A stretch of 64,000 bases of DNA, from assembly GCF_018437505.1 (NCBI RefSeq), contig NZ_CP072467.1, forward strand, positions 124,001 through 188,000, read 5' to 3'. This document shows, piece after piece, positions 28,132-37,027 of this stretch. Source of the stretch: Spiractinospora alimapuensis (GTDB lineage: Bacteria > Actinomycetota > Actinomycetes > Streptosporangiales > Streptosporangiaceae). Each line of letters begins with the position of its first letter. Positions within the stretch are counted from its first letter, which is position 1. The notes under the pieces are model-generated. The model was not told the DNA's origin. It did no database searches and worked only from the letters and a program-made list of their open reading frames with translations. A program made the position numbers and the translations under genes.

Positions 28132-29342
28132 CGGGCCCTCCCGGGCGTGGATCCGAGCCGTTCGGCGAACTGGCGAACCATCGTGGCCTGCGTCGCGAGG
28201 TCGTGCACGGAGGTGTCGATCGGGTCCTTGAAGAAATAGGCGAGCTCGGGGACCGGGCCTGATCGTCCGTGGGCGTTCGCGGCGACCATGAGGCGGGCCA
28301 GGTCCAGCACCAGGGGCGCCGCGAGGGCCGAGTCCAGGCCCTGCCAGGTGAACTGCAGCGACATCGAGGCACCGAGGAATCCGGCGAAGGAGATGTGGTC
28401 CCACGCGGTCTTCCATTCGCCCAGATCGGCCACGTGGTCGATGTGCAGCGGGGCGTCGACCGGGTATCCGAGCAAGGACGAGACGAGGCCGCCCTTGGAC
28501 GCCAACTTGCTCGCCGCGGTCTCAGGGTCGGCGAGACTCGCGCCGTCACCGCCGCCGAGGAGGTTGGTGCCCGACCACGACCGAACCCGTAGGTGGCGGG
28601 AGGCGAACATAGGGGCGAGTACGGATTTGAGCAATGTCTCGCCGGTCTTGCCGTCGCTGCCGGCATAGGGAACGTGGTTACGCGCCGCGAGTTCGGCCAG
28701 GGCTGGGATCCCGGCACCGACCGACGGTGTGAAGTTGACGTAGCCGAAACCGGCGGAGAAGGCCGCGTGCGCGTACCGCGCGCTGGCGGGTAGGACGTGC
28801 GCGCCCGAACGCGTCGCCGCCGTGAGCGCGTCCAGACTGGCGAACTCCGGGCGTTGGGGGGTGGGGGGTTCGGTCGAGGCCAGGTTGATGACCACGACGT
28901 CGCGCAGCCCCCGCTCCCGCGCGAAACGGCCGATGTCGTCTCGCAGGCGGTCCAGCCCGTCGCTCGGGTGCTCCTGACCGTGTCCGCGGGCGACGCCGTC
29001 GACGATGTTCGCGTCGGCGTCCTCGAGGTCGGCGCGGATCGCGGCCGGAAGATCCGGTGGCAGCACGCCGGCTCGGGCCAGGTGCTCGGCCCGTTTCGTC
29101 AGGGTGGTGCCCGCCCCCGCGCCGTGCTCGTGGCCACCGAACACCAGCCGCGCGACGTCGGGGAGCGCGTGTTGGGGGAATCCCGGTGTCCGAGTGACGA
29201 GTCCGGTGTCGTCGGCCAACGTGTGGCGCAGTGCGGCCGCTCCGGCGATCGCGGTGGTGGCCACCGAACCGCGGGCACCGATCAGCCAAACGCCATAGCG
29301 GTGGTCGGCGAATTTGGGGTCGACGGATTGGGAGGGGGCCAT
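28128..29342 (-). CDS. Myo-inositol-1-phosphate-synthase-like cyclase, first gene of the ebo-like operon
   Basis: NAD-dependent inositol-3-phosphate synthase family protein of 404 residues. The Rossmann motif is GVWLIGARGSVATTAIAG near residue 17. The catalytic region contains GSDGKTGETLLKSVLAPMF and NLLGGGDG, with the dimer/NAD segment FTPSVGAGIPAL. Family members turn glucose-6-phosphate into inositol phosphate. This one sits where other ebo clusters carry a dehydroquinate-synthase-like sugar phosphate cyclase (EboD). ATG at 29342 with GGAGAGG 8 bases upstream. An AT-rich promoter region precedes it. Confidence 0.88.
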   Translation of the reverse strand: MAPSQSVDPKFADHRYGVWLIGARGSVATTAIAGAAALRHTLADDTGLVTRTPGFPQHALPDVARLVFGGHEHGAGAGTTLTKRAEHLARAGVLPPDLPAAIRADLEDADANIVDGVARGHGQEHPSDGLDRLRDDIGRFARERGLRDVVVINLASTEPPTPQRPEFASLDALTAATRSGAHVLPASARYAHAAFSAGFGYVNFTPSVGAGIPALAELAARNHVPYAGSDGKTGETLLKSVLAPMFASRHLRVRSWSGTNLLGGGDGASLADPETAASKLASKGGLVSSLLGYPVDAPLHIDHVADLGEWKTAWDHISFAGFLGASMSLQFTWQGLDSALAAPLVLDLARLMVAANAHGRSGPVPELAYFFKDPIDTSVHDLATQATMVRQFAERLGSTPGRAR

Positions 29343-29496
29343 TGGACGTGCCTCTCCAGGTTGGTCCAAGGGCGTGCCGGCGCCCGCGCATTATCACCGT
29401 TATTGGGATTGATGATCACATAGGAAAGAATGGACGTAAAGAGTCGTTTTTGTGAAAAATGACCACTAACAACGTGGTTTTGGATATTTCACGTGG
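29343..29496. promoter_or_regulatory. AT-rich control region upstream of the ebo-like operon
   Basis: This 154 bp stretch is strikingly AT-rich for the genome (long A/T tracts around 29390-29490) and precedes the operon's first gene. On the minus strand GATAAT near 29391 is a fair -10 box. I could not find a matching -35. It is also just downstream of the zinc peptidase gene. Confidence 0.45.
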
Positions 29497-30567
29497 TCAG
29501 CGAACGAAATCGGGTTCCGCGGCGTAGGTGTTGCAGTCAGAGAGCGTCTCGGCGTGCCAGCCGAGCATCAGCCACCGACGTCGATTGTCGGAGCTGCCGT
29601 GGGTGGGGGAGTCGCCACCAAGCAGGGACGTCGTGACGGTCGCGATCGTGGCCTCGTCCTCGTAGCCGAGGGAACGTAGGGCGACGCCGGCGAGACAGTC
29701 GGCCTGTAGCTCCCCGCGCCGGCGGATCTCCGTCGCCTCCTCTTCGGAGTCCGTCTCCTGTTCCAACGACCAGGCGTGTTCCAGGATGCCGGCGTTCTCC
29801 TGCAGGTAGTGCGCGTATTCATGTGCGATGAGCGTCAGCCAGACGGCCTCCTCGTCGGAGTCGGCCATGGCTGCCGCCAGCGAGGTGACGCTGCCGAGCA
29901 TGACGGTGATCTCACCGTGGTGGTAGGAGGCCAGGGTCTGCCAGTTCTCCTCGGCCGTGGGCCCCGCGGCATCGGAGTCGGTACCCTCCGTGCCGTCGCC
30001 GTTCTCCTGGGCCTGGGGGCCGGCGCCCTCCTCCAGTGTCACCAGGGGTGGTTCGGGTACCTCTCCGAGGTCCTCCAGCGCGGGTCGCCACACGTCCTCG
30101 AGGCACCCACCCACACGGTCCACGAACGGTTCCCAGGACTCCCTGGACCGTGGGTCCAGGTTCGGGATCGGGCAGTCGATCGCGTCGGGAACGGAGGAGT
30201 CGTACAACGGATTGCGCGCCGACCCGCCAGGCGCCTCGTCGGCCGCGGGTGCGAAGTCCCGAGGGGAGGTGGTGTCCTGGGGGGTCGAGGCGACGTTGGC
30301 CGTGGGGACCAACAGGGCCAGGCCCGCGACGACGACCGCGATCGAAAAGGCGCCCAGCCCGCCCCACAACAGCGCGGCCCGCCCTCGCCACCGAACCGGC
30401 GATCCGTCTCCCGCCGGGGAACCACGTGAGCCGTCGTCCACTCCGGACCCCGTCCTGTCGCCGTCCCCCACGCGCGAGCCCACAGAGTCGGTGTCGCCAC
30501 GGTGGGTGCCGCGCGAGACACGACGTCGGGCACCTTCGGGACGAGCCGCCACTGTGTGCGTTTTCAC
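29497..30567 (-). CDS. Membrane-anchored neutral zinc metallopeptidase (YpfJ type)
   Basis: Predicted extracytoplasmic zinc peptidase of about 356 residues. An N-terminal Arg/Asp/Ser-rich tail is followed by one membrane helix (ALLWGGLGAFSIAVVVAGLA) and a catalytic domain with HEYAHYLQ (HExxH zinc site) and the third ligand in ELQADCLAG. Cys pairs such as DAIDCPIP and GGCLED suggest disulfides outside the cell. The start is uncertain: I use GTG 30567, while the frame is open to 30633. It is divergent from the MMPL transporter. Substrates of this family are unknown. Confidence 0.82.
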   Translation of the reverse strand: MKTHTVAARPEGARRRVSRGTHRGDTDSVGSRVGDGDRTGSGVDDGSRGSPAGDGSPVRWRGRAALLWGGLGAFSIAVVVAGLALLVPTANVASTPQDTTSPRDFAPAADEAPGGSARNPLYDSSVPDAIDCPIPNLDPRSRESWEPFVDRVGGCLEDVWRPALEDLGEVPEPPLVTLEEGAGPQAQENGDGTEGTDSDAAGPTAEENWQTLASYHHGEITVMLGSVTSLAAAMADSDEEAVWLTLIAHEYAHYLQENAGILEHAWSLEQETDSEEEATEIRRRGELQADCLAGVALRSLGYEDEATIATVTTSLLGGDSPTHGSSDNRRRWLMLGWHAETLSDCNTYAAEPDFVR

Positions 30568-30677
30568 CAGACTAGCCCGAGCGGTGCCCCAATAAGGGCA
30601 ACCCACCACACACGCCCGAAAGCCGGCCGGCACAATGCGCCTAGGACGTGGGGGACAGCGGCGAGGAGATGGCGGGG

Positions 30678-32948
30678 ATGTTCACACACCTGGGACGGTT
30701 CACTCATCGACGGCGCTGGTGGGTGATCGCCGGGAGCGCCGTCTTCGCGGTCCTGGCCGCGGTCTGGGGGACCGGACTGTTCACACAGGTCAGTGACGGC
30801 GGCTTCGTGGACCCCGACGCCGAGTCGACCCGTGCGGACGAGCTCATCACCGACGAGCTCGACACCGCCACCCCCGACGTCGTCGTGATCTACCGCGACG
30901 CCGGAGGAACACCGCGCGACGGTGACGTCATCGCCGAGGACGGAGCCTTCGCCGAGGCCGTCACCGACCAGTTGGACGCGCTGCCCAGCGCCCCGGTGGA
31001 GGACGTCACCCACTTCTGGGACATGGACCCCGAGGACCTCACGCGATATGCCCTGATCTCAGACGACGGCCGGGCGACCTATGCGGCGATCACATTGCGC
31101 GGCAGTGGGGAGGAGGAGCGGACCGAGTCCTACGCCGAACTGGTCGGACACCTGGAGGACCAGCGCGACGCCCTGGCGGACGCTGACGTCACCGTGCGTA
31201 TCGGTGGCGCCGCCGCCATGATGAGCGAGATGTCGGAGCAGGCCGAACGGGACGTCATCGTCGCCGAGCTGGTGTCCCTTCCCCTGCTGCTGCTCTTCCT
31301 GGTGATCATCTTCGGTGGGCTCGTCGCCGCGTCCATGCCGTTGCTGTTGGCGGTCCTCGCCATCCTGGGGTCCCTCACCGCGCTGCACGCGCTCGCGCTC
31401 GTCACCGACATCTCGGTGTTCGCGGTGAACGTGGCGACCATCCTCGGGCTCGGACTCGCCATCGACTACGGGCTGTTCATCGTCAGCCGGTTCCGGGAGG
31501 AACTGGCGCGCCGGGGGTCGGTGGAGGAAGCGCTCCCGGTCACCGTGGCCACGGCGGGCCGGACGGTGGCGTTCTCCGGCGTGGCCGTGTTGATCGCCTT
31601 CTGTGGCCTCCTGTTCTTCCCCCAGGCCATCATGCGCTCCATCGGCCTGGGCGGTATCGCCGTGGTGCTGTTCGACATGGTGGCCGCGCTCGTCGTGTTG
31701 CCGGCGATCCTCGCCGTCGTCGGACACCGCGTCAACGCGCTGCGTATCCCCGGACTCAGGCGTCGCCGGGCGCGGGAGTCCGAAACCGGTGGCTGGCACC
31801 GACTCGCCCGGACCGTGATGCGACGGCCCTTCGTGTCGCTCATCCTCGTCGCGGTGGTTCTCGCCACGTTCGGCGCGCCACTGCTCGGCCTGAAACCCGG
31901 TATCACCGACCAGCGCTACCTCCCGCCGGACGACGACACCCGCGTCGTCGCCGAGATGATGGACGAGGACTTCCCCGGGGGGACCGGAACGATCGACGTC
32001 GTCGTGACGGGGGACGTCAGCGATGACGCGCTCGAGGACTACGCCGAACGCCTGGACTCACTGGAGGCGGCGGCGCAGGTGGACCTGCGGAGTCCGGCGA
32101 ACGGGGACGTCGCACACCTCGTTGTGTCCTTCACCGGCGAGATCGACGACGACGAGACCACGGCGTTGGTCACCGAGGTCCGGGAGACCACACCCCCCGA
32201 GGGCGCCGACGAGGTCCTCGCCGGCGGCATGGCCGCCGCCAGCGTGGACAACCTCGACGCGATCCTGGAAGCCTTGCCCTGGACGATCCTCGTCGTGGTG
32301 TCCGCGACGCTCGTGTTCCTCTTCATGGCGTTCGGGTCCGTCATCCTGCCCGTCAAGGCCGTCCTGATGGGGGTCCTCTCCCTGGCGGCGTCGCTCGGCG
32401 TCGTGGTCTGGGGGTTCCAGGAGGGGGCCCTGGCCACGCTGCTCGGATTCGACGCCGTGGGCACGACCGACCCCACATACCTCGTGATCATCGTCGTCGC
32501 GGCGTTCGGCCTCGCCATGGACTACGAGCTCTTCCTCCTGAGTCGGGTACGGGAGGAGTACCTCGCCACCGGCGACAACACCCAGTCCGTCGCCGTGGGA
32601 TTGCAACGCACCGGCCACATCATCACCAGCGCCGCGCTCCTGCTCGTCATCGTGCTGGTGTCCATGGGGACCTCCGCCATCGTCTTCCTCAAGATCATGG
32701 GGATCGGACTCGCGGCGGCCATCGTCATCGACGCCACGCTCGTTCGAGCGATTCTCGTTCCGGCCGCCATGCGACTGATGGGCCGCGCCAACTGGTGGCT
32801 CCCCGGTTGGCTGAGATGGCTGCACGACCGAATCGGTGTGACGGAGACAGAGGAGGCCACACCCGCCGGGCCGAACTCCCGGGCGACGGGGGAGGACGCG
32901 CGGTCCCGTACAACGGAACTCGTCGGTGGGCCGCCCGGCGACGCCTAA
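30678..32948 (+). CDS. MMPL family RND-type transporter
   Basis: Large membrane transporter of about 756 residues with the two-half RND layout: a first helix, a large extracytoplasmic domain, five helices, then a repeat. Each half has the proton-relay-like motif: GLAIDYGLFIVSRFREE in the first and GLAMDYELFLLSRVREEY in the second. MMPL proteins export lipids, siderophores or drugs in actinobacteria. I choose ATG 30678, nine bases after GAGGAG; starts at 30648 and 30669 are possible. No lipid-synthesis gene adjoins it. A Ser/Thr/Gly tail follows the last helix. Confidence 0.9.
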   Translation: MFTHLGRFTHRRRWWVIAGSAVFAVLAAVWGTGLFTQVSDGGFVDPDAESTRADELITDELDTATPDVVVIYRDAGGTPRDGDVIAEDGAFAEAVTDQLDALPSAPVEDVTHFWDMDPEDLTRYALISDDGRATYAAITLRGSGEEERTESYAELVGHLEDQRDALADADVTVRIGGAAAMMSEMSEQAERDVIVAELVSLPLLLLFLVIIFGGLVAASMPLLLAVLAILGSLTALHALALVTDISVFAVNVATILGLGLAIDYGLFIVSRFREELARRGSVEEALPVTVATAGRTVAFSGVAVLIAFCGLLFFPQAIMRSIGLGGIAVVLFDMVAALVVLPAILAVVGHRVNALRIPGLRRRRARESETGGWHRLARTVMRRPFVSLILVAVVLATFGAPLLGLKPGITDQRYLPPDDDTRVVAEMMDEDFPGGTGTIDVVVTGDVSDDALEDYAERLDSLEAAAQVDLRSPANGDVAHLVVSFTGEIDDDETTALVTEVRETTPPEGADEVLAGGMAAASVDNLDAILEALPWTILVVVSATLVFLFMAFGSVILPVKAVLMGVLSLAASLGVVVWGFQEGALATLLGFDAVGTTDPTYLVIIVVAAFGLAMDYELFLLSRVREEYLATGDNTQSVAVGLQRTGHIITSAALLLVIVLVSMGTSAIVFLKIMGIGLAAAIVIDATLVRAILVPAAMRLMGRANWWLPGWLRWLHDRIGVTETEEATPAGPNSRATGEDARSRTTELVGGPPGDA

Positions 32949-33283
32949 GCGGTGACCGCGCTCGCCGGACGCCCCGGCGACCTCTCCACCGCCACGCCGA
33001 TTGTCGTCAATAGTCGACTTCCGCGCTGACTCGTGGTTTCGTGAACCTCCGAACAGCTCGGTTGCCGACGCGACAGCAGGGCCCGCGGGGCGGTGGGTGG
33101 TCTGCGTTCCACCGTGAGGTTCGGACGCGGCGCGTGGTGGCGGTAACGGAGGCCGGCGGCGATCGGCTCTCCAACGGCCACCATGCCCGTGGCGTCGACC
33201 GTTCGGCACTCCCGAAGCGAGGGGCGGTGCCGACGGTCGTGTCGGCACCACCCCTGACCATCGTGAGGGACCTCAGCGCGGGG
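32949..33283. other. Convergent intergenic region
   Basis: The 335 bp between the MMPL gene and the convergent FadJ-like gene contain no recognisable gene on either strand. The only structure noted is the hairpin at 33226-33249. Confidence 0.5.
33226..33249 (-). terminator. Hairpin terminator of the fad operon
   Basis: GGTGCCGAC pairs perfectly with GTCGGCACC around a 6-base loop, 34 bp beyond the stop codon of the FadJ-like gene on the minus strand. No T-run; common for actinobacterial I-shaped terminators. Confidence 0.65.
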
Positions 33284-35377
33284 TCACAGCGCCTTCGGCC
33301 CGTCAGGGTGGAACCGGACCCCGTTGACCTTCTCCGCGATCCCCGACCGATCCAGGTAGGGGGTGACACCGCCGAGATGGAACGGCCAACCGGCGCCGGT
33401 GATCAAGCACAGATCGATGTCAGCGGCCTCGGCGACCACGCCCTCGTCCAACATGACGCGGATCTCCCGGGCCAGGGCCTCCAGGGCCCCGACGCGGATG
33501 TCGTCCTCGGAACGCGGACTGTCGCCGCCCGTGAGCAGCGCGCGCACCGCCGGGTCAATGGAGAAGTCCGGGGCGAAGACCTGTGTCGCGCCGGAGTCCA
33601 CGATGGCCCGGAGCTGGCGCGACACCCCGAACCGCTCCGGGAACGCGCCGTGCAGGGTCTCCGCCACGTGCAGAGCCACAGCCGGGCCGACGAGCTGCAA
33701 CAGAAGGAGGGGCGACATCGGTAGTCCGAGCGGTGCGACCGAACGATCGGCCGTCTCCGGTTCGGTGCCGTCCTCGATCGACCGCAGGACCTCACCCATG
33801 AACAGCGTGAGGAGCCGGTTCACCACGAACGCGGGGGCGTCCTTGACCCCGACCGCCGTCTTCTTCAGCGACTTGGCGACGGAGAAGGCCGTCGCCAACG
33901 TCGCGTCGTCGGTGTGCTCGGCGCGCACGACCTCGACCAGGGGCATCAACGACACCGGGTTGAAGAAGTGGAAGCCGACCACTCGCTCGGGACGCGCCAG
34001 ATCCGCCGCCATCTCCGAGACGGACAAGGAGGAGGTGTTGGTCGCCAGTACCGCGTCGGCGGGGGCGACGGCCTCGACCTCCGCGAACACCCGCTTCTTG
34101 ATGGACATCTCCTCGAAGACCGCCTCGATGACGAAGTCGGCGTCGGCGAAGACGTCCTTGGTCAGCGATCCGGTCACCAGGTTCTTCAGGCGCTGTGCGC
34201 GGTCCGAACCGATCCGGCCCTTGGCGAGGAGCTTGTCCACCTCGGCGTGGACGTACGCCACACCCGCGTCGATTCGGTCCTGGTCCAGGTCGGTGAGCAC
34301 GACCGGGACCTCCAGGCGCCGCAGGAACAGCAACGCCAGTTGGCTCGCCATCAGTCCGGCGCCCACCACGCCCACCTTGGTCACGGGGCGCGCCAGGGAC
34401 TTGTCCGGAGCGCCCGCGGGACGACGGGCCCGCTTCTGGACCAGGTCGAAGGAGTAGACCCCCGCGCGGAGTTCGTCGCTGACCAGGAGCTCGGCCAAGG
34501 CGTCGTCCTCCGCGGCGAATCCGGCCTCGCGATCCCGGTCCTTGGCCGCCGCCACGAGCTCCACCGCGCGCGCCGGAGCCGGCGCGGCCCCGTGGAGCTT
34601 TCCGGCGACGGTGAACCGGGCCTGGTCAACGGCGCCGTCCCACGCCGCGCCGGTGTCGACCGCGGGGCGCTCTACCCGTTCCGCGCCGGTGACCACACGC
34701 GCCGCCCATCCCAGCGACTCCTCGAGGAAGTCGGCGGGGTCGAACATCGCGTCGGCGATGCCCAGGTCGAAGGCTTTGGGACCCTTGATGGTGCGATTCT
34801 GCGCGAGGGGGTTGTCGATGATGAGGGTGAGGGCCCGCTCGGCGCCGATCAGGTGCGGAAGGAGATAGGACCCTCCCCACCCGGGAACCAGGCCCAGGAA
34901 CGTCTCCGGGAGCGCGATGGCGGGGGCGCCCGAGGACACCGTCCGGTAGGTGCAGTGCAGCGCCAACTCCAGCCCGCCACCCATGGCGGCACCGTTGACG
35001 AACGCGAAGCTGGGAACCCGGGCCTCGCCGAGCTTGCGGAACACGTCGTGTCCCAGCGTGGCGATGGCCCGCGCCTGCTGGCTGTCCTGGATGCGGGGCA
35101 CTCCGTTGAGGTCGGCGCCGACCGCGAAGATGAACGGCTTGCCGGTGACCGCGATCGCGACGATGTCGTCGCGGGCCAGCGCCGTGTCCAGCACCTCTCC
35201 GAGCTCGGTGAGCCCGGCGGGCCCGAAGGTGTTGGGTTTGCGGTGGTCGTGCCCGTTGTCCAAGGTGACCAGGACCGCGGTTCCCGCGCCCCCGGGCAGC
35301 TCGACGTCGCGGGCCAGGGCGTGCGTCACCACCTCGTCGGCGAAAAGCGATCGGGCGGTGTCCAGACTCGTCGTCAC
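33284..35377 (-). CDS. fadJ: Fatty-acid oxidation enzyme: enoyl-CoA hydratase / 3-hydroxyacyl-CoA dehydrogenase
   Basis: Bifunctional beta-oxidation protein of 697 residues. The N-terminal crotonase domain carries FAVGADLNG, FVNGAAMGGGLELAL and ETFLGLVPGWGGS. The NAD-binding domain (VGAGLMASQLALL near residue 345) is followed by the hydroxyacyl-CoA dehydrogenase C-terminal domain (VGFHFFNPVSLMPLVEVV; DAPAFVVNRLL). It starts at GTG 35377 behind AGGGGG and overlaps the thiolase stop by GTGA. With the thiolase it makes a complete FadA/FadJ-type module; chain-length preference is not visible. Confidence 0.95.
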   Translation of the reverse strand: MTTSLDTARSLFADEVVTHALARDVELPGGAGTAVLVTLDNGHDHRKPNTFGPAGLTELGEVLDTALARDDIVAIAVTGKPFIFAVGADLNGVPRIQDSQQARAIATLGHDVFRKLGEARVPSFAFVNGAAMGGGLELALHCTYRTVSSGAPAIALPETFLGLVPGWGGSYLLPHLIGAERALTLIIDNPLAQNRTIKGPKAFDLGIADAMFDPADFLEESLGWAARVVTGAERVERPAVDTGAAWDGAVDQARFTVAGKLHGAAPAPARAVELVAAAKDRDREAGFAAEDDALAELLVSDELRAGVYSFDLVQKRARRPAGAPDKSLARPVTKVGVVGAGLMASQLALLFLRRLEVPVVLTDLDQDRIDAGVAYVHAEVDKLLAKGRIGSDRAQRLKNLVTGSLTKDVFADADFVIEAVFEEMSIKKRVFAEVEAVAPADAVLATNTSSLSVSEMAADLARPERVVGFHFFNPVSLMPLVEVVRAEHTDDATLATAFSVAKSLKKTAVGVKDAPAFVVNRLLTLFMGEVLRSIEDGTEPETADRSVAPLGLPMSPLLLLQLVGPAVALHVAETLHGAFPERFGVSRQLRAIVDSGATQVFAPDFSIDPAVRALLTGGDSPRSEDDIRVGALEALAREIRVMLDEGVVAEAADIDLCLITGAGWPFHLGGVTPYLDRSGIAEKVNGVRFHPDGPKAL

Positions 35378-36576
35378 TTCGCTTCCCCCTGCCACGCGGT
35401 GTTCTCCCACAGCACGGTTCCACCCATGCCCAGCCCGACGCACATCGTGGTGATCCCGTAGCGAACGTCGGGGCGCTCCTCGAACTGACGGGACAGTTGC
35501 ATCATCAGGCGCACCCCGGACGACGCCAGAGGGTGGCCCAGGGCGATCGCACCGCCCCACGGGTTGACGCGGTGGTCGTCGTCGGCGATGTCGAAGTGCT
35601 CCAGGAAGGCCAGCACCTGCACCGCGAACGCCTCGTTGATCTCGATGAGGCCGATCTGGTCCATGGTCAGCCCGGTGCGGCGGAGCAGGCGTTCGGTCGC
35701 GGGGACGGGACCGACCCCCATCACCTCGGGCTCCACCCCGGCGAAGGAGAAGTCGACCAGGCGCATCTTGGCGCTCAGGCCAAGCTCCGCGGCCACGTCC
35801 TCGGCGGCGACGATGGCTCCGGTCGCCCCGTCGTTGAGGCCGGCCGCGTTGCCCGCGGTGACGTTCCCGTGCGGACGGAACGGCGTCTTGAGTCCCGCGA
35901 GGTCCCCGACGGTGGTCCCCGGCCGCGGCGGTTCGTCGACGGTGGCGAGACCGTATCCCCGTTCGGCGGAGCGGACCGCGGTCGCGACGAGGTCGGGCTG
36001 CAACTTGCCGTCCGCGTAGGCCTTGGCCACCTTCTCCTGGCTGTGGGCCGCGTAGGCGTCGGCCCGCTGGCGGGTGATGGACGGGAACCGGTCGTGCAGG
36101 TTCTCCGCGGTGTTCCCCATCACCAGCGCGGAGGGATCGACGAGCTTCTCGGCCAGGAACCGTGGATTGGGATCGATGCCCTCGCCCATCGGGTGGCGGC
36201 CCATGTGCTCGACGCCACCGGCGATGGCGACGTCGTAGGCGCCGAAGGAGATGCTCGCCGACGTGGTGGTGAGGGCGGTCATGGCCCCCGCGCACATGCG
36301 GTCGATCGCGTATCCGGGGACGGATCGGGGGAGTCCGGCCAGCAGCGCCGCGCTGCGGCCGATCGTCAAGCCCTGGTCCCCGATCTGTGTGGTCGCGGCG
36401 ATGGCGACCTCGTCGACGCGCTCGGGGGGTAGGGCCGGGTTACGGCGCAGGAGTTCGCGGATGACACGGACGACCATGTCGTCGGCGCGCGTCTCGGAGT
36501 ACTGGCCCTTGCCCGCCTTGCCAAACGGGGTGCGTGCCCCGTCGACGAAGACGACTTCACGGGCGGTTCGCGGCAC
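35374..36576 (-). CDS. fadA: Acetyl-CoA C-acyltransferase (thiolase)
   Basis: Cleaves 3-ketoacyl-CoA in the last step of beta-oxidation; 400 residues. Active-site features are the nucleophilic cysteine in DRMCAGAMTAL near residue 88, NEAFAVQ, the histidine in GGAIALGHPLASSG and the C-terminal catalytic cysteine in TMCVGLGMGGT. I start at GTG 36576, with AGGAGGGG a few bases upstream; the frame is open to 36597. First gene of a two-gene operon with the hydratase/dehydrogenase, sharing a GTGA overlap. Confidence 0.96.
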   Translation of the reverse strand: MPRTAREVVFVDGARTPFGKAGKGQYSETRADDMVVRVIRELLRRNPALPPERVDEVAIAATTQIGDQGLTIGRSAALLAGLPRSVPGYAIDRMCAGAMTALTTTSASISFGAYDVAIAGGVEHMGRHPMGEGIDPNPRFLAEKLVDPSALVMGNTAENLHDRFPSITRQRADAYAAHSQEKVAKAYADGKLQPDLVATAVRSAERGYGLATVDEPPRPGTTVGDLAGLKTPFRPHGNVTAGNAAGLNDGATGAIVAAEDVAAELGLSAKMRLVDFSFAGVEPEVMGVGPVPATERLLRRTGLTMDQIGLIEINEAFAVQVLAFLEHFDIADDDHRVNPWGGAIALGHPLASSGVRLMMQLSRQFEERPDVRYGITTMCVGLGMGGTVLWENTAWQGEAK

Positions 36577-36884
36577 GATCGCCCCTCCTTGTGGCACTGG
36601 GAAAGTGTGACGGCTCCCATGCTACTCGCCAGTAACTACAGATGCGAGCGAGTGCCGGTGTGACCGCCCCTTCACATCGGCGTCACGGCGTGTTCGCCAG
36701 AAGAGCGTTCGTGCTCTATTCGTCCGTAATTGCTATCCGTTTTGATCGAGTCACCGACCGCAGCGCTGTTGTGGGAAATGTGGGTAGTTGTGATGTAGGT
36801 GTTAACGATCGACCATCGTTTCCTGGTTGCGGTGTTTGTACCGTTGACGAGGTGGAGGGGCTGCTCTAGCGTTCCCCTTGCCTG

Positions 36885-36901
36885 ATCCAGTGCGACTGGA
36901 T
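36885..36901. promoter_or_regulatory. Perfect inverted repeat (possible operator)
   Basis: ATCCAGTGCGACTGGAT has 7 bp arms around GCG. It lies 127 bp before the TctC-like gene and touches a second palindrome, which suggests a regulator site. The regulator is not identified. Confidence 0.55.
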
Positions 36902-36917
36902 GTTCGACTGACGAACA
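36901..36917. promoter_or_regulatory. Second inverted repeat adjoining the first
   Basis: TGTTCGACTGACGAACA has 6 bp arms around ACTGA. Its centre is 16 bp from that of the first repeat. Both would lie on one stretch of promoter DNA. Confidence 0.45.
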
Positions 36918-37027
36918 CCAGTTGGTGGCGGCCCCCCGCCGGGTCGCGCGCGTTCCGCCTCCGTGTTCCTCCCTACGCGGCCGTGTGACGCGATTCCTTC
37001 ATGTTCCCCAGAAAGGACGTATCCCCT

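Larger units (their letters stand above)
36577..37027. other. Intergenic region with two adjacent palindromes
   Basis: This 451 bp gap is divergent between the thiolase and the TctC-like gene. No gene is supported. It is AT-richer than average between 36700 and 36850. Two tandem inverted repeats sit close to the downstream gene and are listed separately. Confidence 0.5.

Noticed and set aside
22159-29342. Considered as a conventional inositol or aminocyclitol antibiotic cluster
   Set aside because: No aminotransferase, glycosyltransferase or resistance gene is present, while EboA and EboE mark it as ebo-type.
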